The notes beneath the pieces were generated by a model. It did not search any database. It was not told the origin of the DNA and saw only the letters and a list, made by a program, of their open reading frames with translations. A stretch of 64,000 nucleotides of DNA from Haliotis asinina (lineage: Eukaryota > Mollusca > Gastropoda > Lepetellida > Haliotidae). Made by a program: the position numbers and the translations under genes. Each line of letters opens with the position of its first letter. Position 1 is the first letter of the stretch. Of this stretch, positions 12,901 to 22,916 are shown piece by piece. The DNA lies in NCBI RefSeq assembly GCF_037392515.1, contig NC_090291.1:43827001-43891000 (forward strand), written 5' to 3'.

Positions 12901-15224
12901 TGAAGCCCAAGTCTAGTAACATTCTGAGTGGGCAAGTGAGCTTGGATGATGATAGATCATATATTTACTAAAACTTTTATTGAACTGAAGTGTAGGCTCA
13001 TAAAACCATTGTCAGGCCATATAAAAATGTTGTTTCGGTTCCAATTACATCTCTTTGAAATTTGATGACTGATGTCTGTTGGTGCCAGTGAGGACAAAAC
13101 AATGATATTTGAGAGCTTATTTTATTCATACTGCCAAGGCTGAAAAAGAATAGGGCCTGCACCAGAATTCAAGGGTTAGTCGGGTAAACCGAACGACTAC
13201 TTATTTTTCAGGCCTCAGCTAAAATTGTTCAGTGGGAAGTGCTGAAAGATTTGTAGTATTGAAACTTCTGTGTTGATTTACAACAATATTGGAACATAGT
13301 TTTGATAATAATATTTATTTGTCCAGGCACCACCCCCCACCGCACCCAATTTGAAAATCAGGATTATGAGTCCCAGGAACACTCAAATATAGGACTCAAG
13401 TAAATTCCTGCTGATGTACATAATTTGATATAATTTCATTTTTTGCAATTCAACAGGTCTGCAGTGCCATTTAAAAGAACAGACAGTGTAACGTCAGAAT
13501 TACAAGGACATAAATCTTGAATAGCTTCAAACATGATCTTTATAATGATATGATGAACAATGCACACAATGGATCAGTGATTAGCCCTAATGTGTATAGA
13601 CTGTAACTAACCTACTGGCTCGATGACCTATTTATGTACATTTTATGTCAAATTTTCAACTGCAGTAAAGTAATATGGTGGAACTGAGTTATGGGATGTT
13701 TAATGCTTGATTTAAATTTTTGAGAATGAGGTAGTAATGGAAAGCCTGTTACTTTACATGCAACTCAAGTACTGCTGTTTTATTCCAGCCTACAATGCTG
13801 TCGGTAAATACCACTTCTGGACCTGTTGTAATAACTCTTCATGTTACCTCAAGCCCACCCACGAGGAACACTCCAGTCACGGGTAAGTGATTCTCCTGTT
13901 ATACCACCCTGTTGTGGGCCCCATTCTACAAACTGAATGCAGAGCTCCACATAAGCAATTGGGTATTTACTCGCATGTTTGTTTATGTGTGAGTTGTATA
14001 ATTGCAGTTTTTGAGGAGTAACGAGCATTTTATATACTCCCCCTAGTTTAAAGAATCGAGTACTTTTACACAGAGTTTCTCATCCTTATTGGGTAATTAA
14101 CTCTCCTACATATATAAATATATGTGCTTTTCAGTGGACTGAAAGTTGTTATTAATTGTTATATTGTAAATTATTTGCAGTCATTTTTAAATGGTAAAGA
14201 TGGAAGTCATGTGACTATTGTATTAAACGCTACAGTTATAACTGTATATTTATGGGCTTTGCCTACCACTTGCTAATGTTGTAGAGTTTTTGAGCGCCAT
14301 GACAAATCATACGCAAGCCAATTTAGTTAATTGAGTAAAGTATGCGAGGTATTATAGACATATTTTAAGTGATTCTTACTCTTGCGTTTTTGGTACTCCC
14401 AAATTTGTAGTTAATTGAGTAAATGTGAGTAAATTGAGTAAAATACGCAAATATGCGCCTTATCTGGAGCTCTGTGAATGTAGGCCTAAATGATTTTCCT
14501 CCCAGTCACAGCACATTTACCATTTTGTGGAACATATGATATTGTGGAACAGAAATTAATCTGTTCTGTTATCCTCACATGTGAGGGGTAGAATCAGTCT
14601 TCAGCAAACCATACTTGTCATAAGGAGTTACTGACAGAATTGAGTGGTCACACTTGCTGACGGTTGGCATATCATCATATCCCAATTGCGTAGCTGAATG
14701 TTCATGATGTTGATCACTTGATTGTCTGGTTCAGACTTGACTGTTTACAAATAACTAGAATATTTCTTAGTTTTGGATGAAACCAACAAAGAATATATTC
14801 TGTCATCCTCACTTTCCCAGATATTTGTCCATAGCCTCATTCAAGTGTTATCTACAGTCATATCATTGTTATCAGGACAGGGTCATAAAACATATGCTAA
14901 GTATTTTGGGAAGGGATGAAAACAGTGTAGAAGGACAGGGTGAAGGCCACCTTAAACGTGACAAGCTTTAGAGGGGGGTCCCTATTTTTAGTACATTGAA
15001 ACATTTTTATATACCCAAATTTTTGTATCTGCTAAAATTTACTGCAAGGGAAAATGTTTGGACACTTACTCTGCATCATATTATTGGAAACATTTCTTTG
15101 GGTATCTCATTTTTTCAGGTGCAAAGAAGGACGACATGTATGGCGTCCTCACTTGAAGGCATCAAGGGGAGACAAATCTGAACACAAACACTGGACCAAG
15201 GTTTTCAGTCGCTATAAGCATTGA
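6767..15224 (+). CDS. Uncharacterised 398-aa protein with CHORD-like zinc-binding C-terminus, seven exons
   Basis: Exons 6767-6908, 8290-8876, 10206-10284, 10612-10669, 11380-11510, 13789-13882 and 15119-15224 join without frame conflict into 398 residues. I do not recognise the protein as a named gene. Residues 1-243 are mixed polar with no domain that I can place; about 225-243 are basic and helical-looking (RRHQREKERR). The C-terminal 100 residues hold C308-x2-C311, C325-x2-H328, W343-T-C345-C346 and G364-C365-x3-R-H370. This is the order and spacing style of CHORD domains (C...C, CxYHpG, WSCC, GCTxGxH), which bind two zinc ions and act in HSP90 co-chaperone proteins such as CHORDC1. A CHORDC1-type protein would have two CHORDs plus a CS domain; here there is one and no CS domain. 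A co-chaperone role is therefore not claimed. The extra C351, H357, H360 and H363 are unusual. Confidence 0.8.
7342..7396 (+). repeat. 15-bp tandem repeat, about four units
   Basis: GAAGATGTTATCCCT and its GAAGTTGTTATCCCT variant occur head to tail. Confidence 0.85.
7530..7764 (+). repeat. SINE-B, plus orientation
   Basis: It runs from the 'accatgcttgtcataga' head region through GATCACTGGATTGTCTGG to the shared tail GGAATATTGCTGAGTGCGGC and AAACTAAACTCAC. Confidence 0.85.
7860..7975 (-). repeat. SINE-B, tail half
   Basis: TTTAGTTTAGAGTTTTACGC ... GAGTCTGGACCAGACAATCC, then lost. It is inverted relative to the copy about 100 bp to its left. Confidence 0.8.
8290..8876 (+). CDS. CHORD-like gene, exon 2 (largest)
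   Basis: 196 codons joined in phase 1 (acceptor TTTACAG|GTGATTATGATG) and ending AGA AGG|GTATTT in phase 0. The frame stays open past the donor into a SINE-A (8913), which is read-through and not coding. No domain is recognised. The exon has a Lys-rich core (KRKKS) and a helical basic end. Confidence 0.8.
8913..9074 (+). repeat. SINE-A, full length, diverged
   Basis: GGGTAGCCTAGTGGTTAAGG head, GGTTCAAATTCC B box, TTCTGGTGACCCC body and AAACTCACTCG tail. Confidence 0.85.
9255..9920. repeat. Degenerate repeats around TGTATCGATACAA
   Basis: The palindromic core GTATCGATAC with flanking AAGACAAAACAACAATATG or AAGGCAATGTGATGTG recurs in two clusters (about 9255-9430 and 9780-9920), in partly inverted form, separated by unrelated sequence. 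I cannot assign a family. Confidence 0.5.
10206..10284 (+). CDS. CHORD-like gene, exon 3
   Basis: Encodes DVAKANSRFFSEKSSSDVKT and six more residues; enters in phase 0 after TTGCCTTCAG and leaves in phase 1 at ATGG|GTGAGT. Confidence 0.75.
10612..10669 (+). CDS. CHORD-like gene, exon 4
   Basis: 58 bp. The acceptor is CTGTTCTGCAG, and the donor is best placed at ACA|GTACGT. Encodes DRKEILSCDFEKKVLKEDK with a final split codon. Confidence 0.7.
10913..11178 (-). repeat. SINE-B, full length
   Basis: Starts (GAGT)n GAGTTTAGTTTTACACTC and ends CTACCCCGGACCTTCACGGG, the complete element in reverse. It sits in intron 4 of the CHORD-like gene. Confidence 0.88.
11380..11510 (+). CDS. CHORD-like gene, exon 5 (first half of the zinc domain)
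   Basis: After a TTTTTTCAG acceptor it encodes the C308-x2-C311 and C325-x2-H328 ligands. It leaves in phase 1 at ATCT|GTAAGT, a near-consensus donor. Confidence 0.85.
11810..11945 (-). repeat. SINE-A, minus orientation
   Basis: The reverse complement reads GGGTAGTCTAGTGGTTAAAG, a decayed B box and TTTCTGGTGAACCC, then AATATTAC/AATACTGC of the tail. Confidence 0.8.
12007..12150 (+). repeat. SINE-A with internal deletion in the head
   Basis: CAGTTGGGTGGC jumps to GCCAAAGACCCAGGTTTGAA, lacking the A-box-to-anticodon region. Body and tail (GAATATTGCTGAAAGCAACG) are retained. Confidence 0.75.
13789..13882 (+). CDS. CHORD-like gene, exon 6 (second half of the zinc domain)
   Basis: Encodes the WTCC core (W343, C345, C346), C351 and H357/H360/H363, then a split Gly before C365. 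The acceptor is TTTTATTCCAG and the donor CACGG|GTAAGT. Confidence 0.85.
14588..14772 (+). repeat. SINE-B, old copy
   Basis: Diverged head (GCAAACCATACTTGTCATAA), GTTGATCACTTGATTGTCTGG core and a truncated tail. It lies in intron 6 of the CHORD-like gene. Confidence 0.7.
15119..15224 (+). CDS. CHORD-like gene, last exon
   Basis: Acceptor TTTTTTCAG. Encodes CKEGRHVWRPHLKASRGDKS followed by a basic, His-rich end and TGA. C365 and H370 complete the zinc motif. Confidence 0.85.
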
Positions 15225-15870
15225 AAAAACTCAGAACTTCAATGAACAATTTCTTTAACCACACAATGGTATATCCCTGCCACTTTCAAAATGGAGAGTA
15301 GCCAGCTGTTGGTGGCAGTCCTGCGTAGTTATGTGTGGAGTAAAATTTACTGTCAGAGTTCCATGTTCCAGCAATACATGACCATGTACCTTATTTTACA
15401 GATCCTCTCAACAAGCTTGTTCATTCTTTTGAAGTTGACTTTTTTAGATAAATGTGTGTCATGAAATGGTTGACATATATTGAGATGATGTCGAAACAAT
15501 CATGCACTAATTCCATTTACATATTACATTTACATAACTTCTTTTTACGGTGATTACAAGTACATCGTTTGATGTAATCAAAGCCAGAGCTGGTGATGCA
15601 TGAAGGTATACTGTACGTCACTGTTCTATGACGATTACTTATTTTTGAATTTGGTGCTATGAATTTTTCTGTTCGCAAATAATAATGTAATGAATAAGTA
15701 TTCATATAAAGAAACTCATCTAAACATTGTTGTTAAAGGTCCCTTGTATTCAGATTTAGTCAATCTGCTATATGGCTGATTACAAAGGAAAACTCAACTC
15801 AACTAGTGCCATATCTATGAAATCATGCAAAACAATTATTTAAAAATGGTTGATGTGTTTTTGTCATTCC

Positions 15871-15997
15871 AAAGACTCAGATTGATGCCCCACACAGGTA
15901 CAGTAGAGGAAGCCCATTTCTAGTGTCGCCAGCTGTAATATTGCTGAAAATGTTGCTATAAGGGACATAGAAATAAACATGTCCTCTCACTCACCCA
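15871..15997 (+). repeat. SINE-A, 3' two-thirds
   Basis: CCAAAGACTCAGATTGATGC, then CCCATTTCTAGTGTCGCCAG and a tail with CTCTCACTCACCC. Confidence 0.75.
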
Positions 15998-16424
15998 GAA
16001 TACTCATGGATATTTATGCATATTGAGAGGTGGCACTTGTGTGATATTGCCGGTGTCCAGTCATTTAATTTTAGATAAATGGATAGTGACCAACACTTTA
16101 CAATCTTAGACAATCATCTTTCAGAATTTGGATGTGTCATCTGGGGTGCCACAGTTTGCTCTGCTCCATGTGTGTCGCTGTTTGTTGGTTTTATCAAAGT
16201 TGCCTCTTGAAACAGTTTTTCTTCATTGTATACTGTCATGCATTGATATATGACCCTCGTGCTATTCAAAGTGGTGTTAAAAGTGTCCTGATCACCAACA
16301 GATGGATCTTTTTGTGTTTCATGTTGAATGACTGTTACATCTACATGTGTTATTGTTAATTGTTGTTAATACATGAATGAAAATTGTATGTGAATGAGTT
16401 TTCAAGCGATGAAATTCATGTACA

Positions 16425-16430
16425 AATAAA
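16425..16430 (+). terminator. Candidate poly(A) signal, CHORD-like gene
   Basis: AATAAA followed within 40 bp by TTTTTGTT and GTTTGTACGTTTGT. Confidence 0.5.
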
Positions 16431-16997
16431 ACTTTTTGTTACAGAATTTAGAGTTTGTACGTTTGTACATTGTATGTACAGGGGATAGATACTGCACGCC
16501 CGGTGATGGAGGGTTTCCGGGATTGCCCATATTTAAGCCCTGGGGCTTAGTAATGGAAAATGACCCCTCTTGTTAACAAACATAAGCCTCATAATAAAGC
16601 CCTTGCCTTTGGAAATGCTTGTATCAGAAGAAAGTGATTCTGGGACACAGTAAAATGGAATAAACTTTACTGCAAACGGATAAATACCGAACACTGGAAC
16701 CATAAAAATAAGTGAAAGCAAATTTTTAAACTTTCAGTTATTGTTATACATGAAAACCTGATAAATTTGATATCTTAATTTGGGCCTATGGGCTTAATAA
16801 CGGGAAAATATCCCGTTTTAGTGCACACTACAATACAGCACATTTCTAGTATTCTTTTCATCATACTATGTTGAAGAATTGTAACATTCTTTATAAATAC
16901 TTCTCATAAAATATGTAAGTGACGCATAAGATTTTCTTTGGTTAGAATTGTCTTCATCAACCAATGTTTATCGTTATCACGCCTCTCGAAAGAAAGG

Positions 16998-17316
16998 GGT
17001 CAGGTGGCCTGGATCGTTTACGTGTCGCATGTCATCGTTTCCTTATTGCCTAGGGGGCGGTGGGGTAGCCTAGTGGTTAAAGCGTTCGCTCGTCACGCCG
17101 AAGACCCGGGTTCGATTCCCCACATGGGTACGATGTGTGAAGCCCATTTTCTGGTGTCCCCCGCCGTGATATTGCTGGAATATTTCTAAAAGCGGTGTAA
17201 AACTAAACTCACTCACTCACTCCTTATTGCCTAGAGCGATGCTCATCATGTCAGTCACTGGATTATCAGGTCCAGACTAGACTATTCACAGACCGCCACT
17301 ATATAGCTGGAATAAC
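16998..17316 (+). repeat. SINE-B, split by a SINE-A insertion
   Basis: The left part (16998-17040) matches the SINE-B middle (GGTCAGGTGGCCTGG...CGCATGTCATCG). The right part (17222-17316) resumes at GCGATGCTCATCATGTC and runs to ATATAGCTGGAATAAC. A SINE-A with its target duplication fills the gap. Confidence 0.85.
17054..17220 (+). repeat. SINE-A, intact reference copy with 14-bp target duplication
   Basis: 167 bp flanked by TCCTTATTGCCTAG at 17040-17053 and 17221-17234. The tRNA-like promoter boxes are TAGCCTAGTGG (17066-17076, A box) and GGTTCGATTCC (17109-17119, B box). The 3' end is GATATTGCTGGAATATTTCT, then AAACTAAACTCACTCACTCA. This is the best copy of the family in the window. Confidence 0.93.
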
Positions 17317-18097
17317 AATGAGCACAGCGTTACAACATCAATTATAGGGCAGCCAGACAAACAACTACGAATTCTTTTCTTGCCGGGCACAGGCAGTTGT
17401 TTAACTACATTAATCAAGATGTTACATATAGTCAGTATAGTTGGACGTTTGAGAAGGAACACGCTCTGACACTGAACAGCCCGACCTATCCTAAATTCCA
17501 ACTTTTATAACCAAAGGATTCCTCTCAATTTTTCATCTTGAGCATCCTTGCAAGTGCTTTCTTCATTACCTGGTTTAATGCCCCCTCAGACGCGGCCATG
17601 ATGCACTGACGAGAATAACTGCTGGAAACGTACAACCTAGTCTACTAATATTACCTCAAAACAAAGGTAGTGATGTTGACTTTGAAATCCCCGTCATTTT
17701 GATTTCCTTATATTCGATATTATTGACTCCGCTTGTCTCGAATAACTGATATTAACAAGCCAGGTAACTTGGTCCAACCATGACAACAATCCGCGTATTC
17801 GTCCAAATCAGACACAACTCTTGTCTAGAAATGCAGATAACCTGATTTCCATAGATGTGTAACTTAATCGTTATGAAAGTATTATATATACTTCGATATT
17901 TTACTCGAATGAAGGTTGACTCCACAATTAAAACTTAGTCCGTACAAGATCACGTTGATCTGATGAAAGTAGAATGCTTGTCTCGTGATATGGAAAATTC
18001 GACTGGTAAAGACGACGCAACATAATCTTTGTAGAAACATTTTCGACATTTTGGTCGAATTCTGACACTCCGATGTTCTCGAAATGTTCACTTGAAA

Positions 18098-18352
18098 TAA
18101 CGTTGGTTGGTTTGTTGTTTTACGTCGCATCCAGTAGTATTTCAGGTATATGGTGGTAGTCTGTAAATATTGAAAACTGGACCAACCCATCCACTGATCA
18201 ACAGTATGAGCATCAATCTACGCAAGTGGTATGTGATTACATGCGTCAACCAAATCAACGAGTCTGACTACCGAATCCCATTGTTCGCCTCTTACAACAA
18301 GCATGGGTCGCTGAAGATTGATTCTATCCAGGATCTTCACGGGTCGTTGATC
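18098..18352 (-). repeat. SINE-B, full length, diverged
   Basis: From TTGTTTTACGTCGCATCCAG to GGATCTTCACGGGTCG; all internal blocks are present in reverse. Confidence 0.8.
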
Positions 18353-18726
18353 TGACAAAGCAGTAGGTTTGTCTCATGACACGGATAATTCGATAGATAA
18401 ATATGATTTAACTTAGTTGTCCAACTCACTCACTCATCCTCTTGTTCAGAGTTCCGCAGGTTCCATGCTGCCTCCCGCTGACTCGTTTACCATTGCCTCC
18501 CGCCATCGTTACCATGCTCTGTTCTGCTGCTGTCTTGACAGCCTCCTAGTAAAGACACACTTCTCGCTCTGCTATCAATGGCACTGGTGGTTCTGTCGAG
18601 CAAACTAACGCCGTTCAGTAACCATGCAAATACTGTTATGTCGAGGTTGATCTCGCGGACCTACAGAAATACTTCGAGTAATCCGACGTTCGAAACAATC
18701 GAAGGAAGGATAACGAAAGGGAAGTG

Positions 18727-18784
18727 AGAGAGTTTAGTTTTACGGCGCGTTTAGCAATATTCCAGCAATATCACGTTGATGATG

Positions 18785-18816
<32 letters not shown>

Positions 18817-18820
18817 GATG
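18727..18820 (-). repeat. SINE-A tail followed by (GAT)n microsatellite
   Basis: GAGAGAGTTTAGTTTTACGG...CAGCAATATCAC (18727-18773) is the reversed SINE-A 3' end, and (GAT)n fills 18776-18820. The 104-codon minus-strand frame here is a by-product. Confidence 0.8.
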
Positions 18821-19100
18821 GCAATTGTGTGTCCTGCGTATTGTGAAGGGATCCAACTTGCAGATACACCAAACGCAACCCCACCCCATACCTGAGTCAC
18901 CACTAACGGGTCCAGCTGCATAGATAATCTCATGGCAATACGTCTCGTTCGAACGTCTCCATCTCGGCCGTCGGGATGGTGTAGATTATAGCAATTTTCA
19001 TCAGACCAATGAATCCTAAGCCATGTCCTCAAGTTCCGATCTTCTGTCTGCCTACACCACGTCACCTGCTTCTGTCTGTCTGTCTGTCTGTCGGGATGAG

Positions 19101-19435
19101 GGGCGATGGGGCAGCTTGATGGTTAAACCGTCGACCCGTCACGCTTGCCTGGTGTGTTCGACATTTGTATACCGTCGATATCTAGTTCGCCATCTCAATT
19201 GCTCAAGGGCGCTTTGTGTTTCCCCCGATAATGGATGTCCATCTCAACGGCACATCGTATTTTCAATCTCAACTCCCTGGGGATCATACAACTCTTGCTC
19301 GTCAAGATTTCACTCGTCAAGCTGAATGCCCATTTACGATTTTCCATATGGGTGTAATGTGTGAACCCCATATCTGGTGTCCCCTCGTGCTTTTGCTGGA
19401 ATATTGCTAAAGGCAACAAAACTCACACTCACTTT
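19101..19435 (+). repeat. SINE-A in two pieces
   Basis: Head at about 19101-19150 (GGGGCAGCTTGATGGTTAAA) and body plus tail at about 19297-19435 (CATATCTGGTGTCCCCTCG ... GAATATTGCTAAAGGC), with about 150 bp of other sequence between. It could be one interrupted copy or two fragments. Confidence 0.6.
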
Positions 19436-19504
19436 GACGAAGTTCCGACAGACCAGTAGCCCGCAGCCTCCCCCTACTGGTGCTGATCAGCCTCTAACTC
19501 TCCA

Positions 19505-19640
19505 TCACCCAGTGGTCTAGCGGATAAGGTGTTTGTTCGAGGATGGGAAGGGCGGTGGTTCGATCCCCTGGTCAACTGGCAAAATGTATTGAAGGTCTGT
19601 ACTTGTTCTTACCTTACCTGGAACCCTTCATAAAGAGGAT
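19505..19640 (+). repeat. Different tRNA-derived SINE-like sequence
   Basis: CCAGTGGTCTAGCGGATAAG and GGTGGTTCGATCCCC form A and B boxes unlike those of SINE-A, and the sequence that follows is unrelated. There is no acceptor-stem pairing, so it is not a tRNA gene. The 3' limit is uncertain. Confidence 0.5.
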
Positions 19641-19827
19641 GAAACAAGGACTGCTCGGGTCGATGTGTCTGTGATCTGCGTCTAGGAAGGATATCACAGT
19701 GACAATAGCATGGCGTGATAGTGGGCTACCATTCACACACAAATTCGTACACGCACCCCCACACATACGCTCAGTGCAATAATCTTGACTTTGGTTCGGT
19801 TGCATGGCCAGTATTCCTGCAGTATGT

Positions 19828-19926
19828 ACTTTACTCGAGTCTGGACCAGACAGTCAATCTAGACAATTAGGATGCGATGACGTGTCAACCAAGTCGGTGA
19901 GCCTAACCACCTGATCTCGTTAGTCC
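19828..19926 (-). repeat. SINE-B fragment
   Basis: GAGTCTGGACCAGACAGTC through GTCAACCAAGTCGGTGAGCC to CTCGTTAGTCC, with an internal deletion. Confidence 0.75.
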
Positions 19927-20374
19927 AAAGATTTTGAACCTTACGTTAAATCTTATTTTACCGTCCCCGCTCCCCTCACATACATCAAACCCTCCCCAAG
20001 GCACTTGTACACATACCAGCTTGTATTCTGTTTTCATTTGTGTCTCACCTGGCGAGCGTTATTATACTCATTTGGACCGAACGCCTCACAAATATCACTC
20101 CCGAGGAAATGCCAGCACACTATTTCAGTAAGAGAGACCACATTTCCAAGTTGAGCATACAGGCACCGTCCTACAAGCTGCCACTGCGGCTAAACTTGCC
20201 CTGTTTGCAAACTACTGTTTGTATGAGGCGTAAAGTAACACTGGAATTATGGACAGTAGATCCACAAAAACATGCAAAGGTTTACTATCACGTGGCTGAT
20301 ATTCTGATTTTTCCCCCATTGTAGCGTTTAGATGAAATCTCCATTATTTATACTAGTATTCTCGTTGGAGTGGA

Positions 20375-20612
20375 CCTGGGCCTCCTTTCAAAAATCACTC
20401 AGGTCATCGTAAGGCACTAAGATAGCCTTAGTACAATGTTAAACAATGGGAGTTAACCGAAGTAAAGGTTGCTGAGTGAAAGGAACTTCAGAGCTTCCTT
20501 TCAAAAAGCATTGAGGTGATCTTGAGGCTTTAAGATAACTTTAGTACGTTGTTAAAGAATGTGAGTTAAGGTTAACCTTAGTAAGTGTTGTTTCGTGAAA
20601 AGAGTCCCTGGT
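20375..20612. mobile_element. Two tandem copies of a TIR-type (MITE-like) element
   Basis: Each copy begins CTCCTTTCAAAAA or TTCCTTTCAAAAA, continues GTAAGGCACTAAGATAGCCT-like, and ends in a reversed end (GTTGCTGAGTGAAAGGAAC, GTTGTTTCGTGAAAAGAG). The copies span about 20375-20487 and 20490-20612. Pieces of the same family lie at 31625 and 39508. No transposase is present. Confidence 0.6.
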
Positions 20613-21045
20613 TAATATGGACAACTCCCAAATGAGTTTTGTTGTTTAAAATGTCTACATGCGTACTTTAAAGTGTACAAATTCGTTAACACCATAATGT
20701 TTGTTTATTTGCGTTTTGTTGTTCTCTCCGATTGTTATTTTTTCTTGTTTATTTATCTCTATATGGAAAGGAAATATATCAATTACCATTTTACATGGTA
20801 CAATCCAGATTAAAGAGATGTCACTGTAGATAAATTCAGCATTAATTCAACGAAACTCGGTTAAATGAAAAAGGTTGTGACACATTCAAATTAAAGAGTT
20901 GTCTAAGACGGACAGCTACGAAAAGCTGCACCAATATCAGCATCTGGACTAGTGGATGCACTGGTTTGTAAATTCACCCTACATTTGCTGACATAGAGGA
21001 AAATGTTCCAAATACGTTCTGTCCCCGATATGCTCGTTGATACGG

Positions 21046-21105
<60 letters not shown>

Positions 21106-21107
21106 AC

Positions 21108-21171
<64 letters not shown>
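21046..21171 (+). repeat. (CT)n microsatellite
   Basis: About 126 bp of CT interrupted once by CACTCACTCACT. Ser/Leu and Arg/Glu open frames over it are artefacts. Confidence 0.95.
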
Positions 21172-21175
<4 letters not shown>

Positions 21176-22504
21176 TAACATTACTGCTGCCTAATCGCAT
21201 TAAGTTCAGCATCGACTGAATGTCGTTTCTTTGAAAAATAATCCAACAATAATTATTAGGCACTTATAACTGTTAGGCACCTAATCTGTGTCTTTAGTAT
21301 TCTTTTAACTAAGCCTATCAAGTACTTCATACACCCCCCCGCCCCCAATCCCCACTCCCTTTCTCTCTCTCTCTCTCTCACACACACACGGTTACTAAGG
21401 AAGAACATTACTAAAATACCATTACTATTACCCTTGTTCTATTTTGTTTTTCCAAGAAGAAAGGCAGGTCCACCAAAAGTATACGTTCATTTGTCTCTAC
21501 TGTGTATCAGTTATTACATTTTATGAGTGAAAAGGTGTTCTCAGTTGAATAAAATACCTGCAGTTTTAAATGTTATCGTTTTTGCAAGTGATCCTGTTCT
21601 CAACATCGTGACAGTTTAATGACAAGACTATCAAGTGGTATATGTCACATTGTTTCTTCCCGGTATATCAGGTTACAGCCTCCGAGACATCCACCTTGGC
21701 ACCATGTTGGATGGTAACTGCTCAGTGGTGCTGTGTGTCACTGTGGCACCAGTATGGTAAACGGCCGCTCACGTTCTGCAGTCTTGCATTTTGTTGGAAC
21801 CAATGCGCTTGTGAGAGAATACTGCACACCAGTACATGTATACACACTGTAAGCAACAACTGCCGTTACCCACCCCCTCCTGAAATATCCGTCCTTGACG
21901 CGGGCTTGCTTCGCCATTTATAGGCAGGTGAGAAACACACTTGAAGAATCCGCCGCTGAGAACCATTATGGCAGCGAGGGGTGTTAGGTCACTATCGAGT
22001 GCTCCATATCAGCGGACTGTTAAAACCAAATCATACAAACATTTTTTGCTCATTTTTTGTTTTTAAATGTCGTGCAGTCATCAGAGCAAACTTATGGGTG
22101 TCTGGGTTTAAAATATTGTTTTTGAGTTAAATTTGATATTTTTAACCTTCTTCCCCTTAAGGTGGACTGGTCCCACATGACGGTATATTCGACTGTAGTC
22201 TAAGGTTGTACACTGCCTGTTACTTCCCCTCCAGTCCTCCTAAGCTGTAACTTTGGTCGTGGATTTTCGATCTATTTCGAAGTAGGCGACCTAGAAAAGT
22301 AAGTATTATTCCTATTCTTCTTATATTCCACAGTTATTTCATGTATGAAATACACGGGTAATGATAACGGTACGAATTGCCGACTAAGCGTTATTTATTT
22401 ACATTAATATGCAAATGAGGAATATTGGATTTACCTGAAATACGGACATCTTTTACCTGGATCACCTGAGCAGGTATCGACCGACAATCTTGACGCAGGA
22501 ATCG

Positions 22505-22518
22505 GTAACCATGGAAAG
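22505..22518 (+). promoter_or_regulatory. Near-match to RFX X-box upstream of first exon a
   Basis: GTAACCATGGAAAG matches GTHNYYATRRNAAC at all but the last base, about 300 bp before the start codon at 22815. Confidence 0.3.
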
Positions 22519-22814
22519 GTCGTGATATTTCCACGGGTTTGCTATGCCAGATGTAATAGAAACTTGAGTCCACATCTCAGTACTGGGCACCGCGCATGTA
22601 CGTAAGACCATAGGCTAGCTCATGTGTGCCATACTAAGAAAAACCCTGTCCGTAAGCTAGCTTTATAGGAGAATCATTTTTAGCAAGTCTTCACTGTCGT
22701 GGGAGACGTGGACTCAGCTATAGTGTAGAACTACTCTTATCTCTTCCATCAGCCTCCTTTCGTTTTAGATTCTCACGACAGTGATAAGTAGATAAAGTTA
22801 AAAAACATTTAAAA

Positions 22815-22916
22815 ATGAAGCTCTCTCCGGTCTGGCAGAACTATGCGTATTTGAAGAACCAGCAGACTGTTCAGAAAGTTGCAGTTCAAACTGCCCTTGA
22901 AGAGGCTGAGGAGAGG
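22815..22916 (+). CDS. Large gene, first exon a
   Basis: ATG plus 33 codons (MKLSPVWQNYAYLKNQQTVQ then a charged helical end, EEAEER) to a phase-0 donor AGG|GTAGGT. The frame is closed upstream, so this is a true start exon if used. Confidence 0.7.

Larger units (their letters stand above)
11511..13788 (+). other. CHORD-like gene, intron 5
   Basis: A 2.3-kb intron with two SINE-A copies in opposite orientation (11810 and 12007). No other feature is supported. The 94-codon frame at 12529-12813 has no splice partner. Confidence 0.7.
15225..16450 (+). other. Probable 3' UTR of the CHORD-like gene
   Basis: No coding sequence. It ends near AATAAA at 16425-16430, which is followed by a T/GT-rich stretch. 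A SINE-A 3' part lies at 15871-15997. Confidence 0.5.
16451..22814. other. Repeat-rich intergenic region
   Basis: No gene is supported on either strand. The region is dominated by SINE-A and SINE-B pieces, two foldback-type copies near 20.4-20.6 kb and a CT microsatellite at 21046-21171. The 93-codon frame at 21642-21923 lacks splice partners and domain character. The last few hundred bases before 22815 should hold the promoter of the large gene. Confidence 0.55.

Noticed and set aside
17066-17119. tRNA gene
   Set aside because: A and B boxes are present, but the sequence is the head of a SINE with a long body and (ACTC)n tail, and no acceptor stem forms. The same holds for 19505-19583.
20903-21219. 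Ser/Leu and Arg/Glu open frames
   Set aside because: Products of the (CT)n run.
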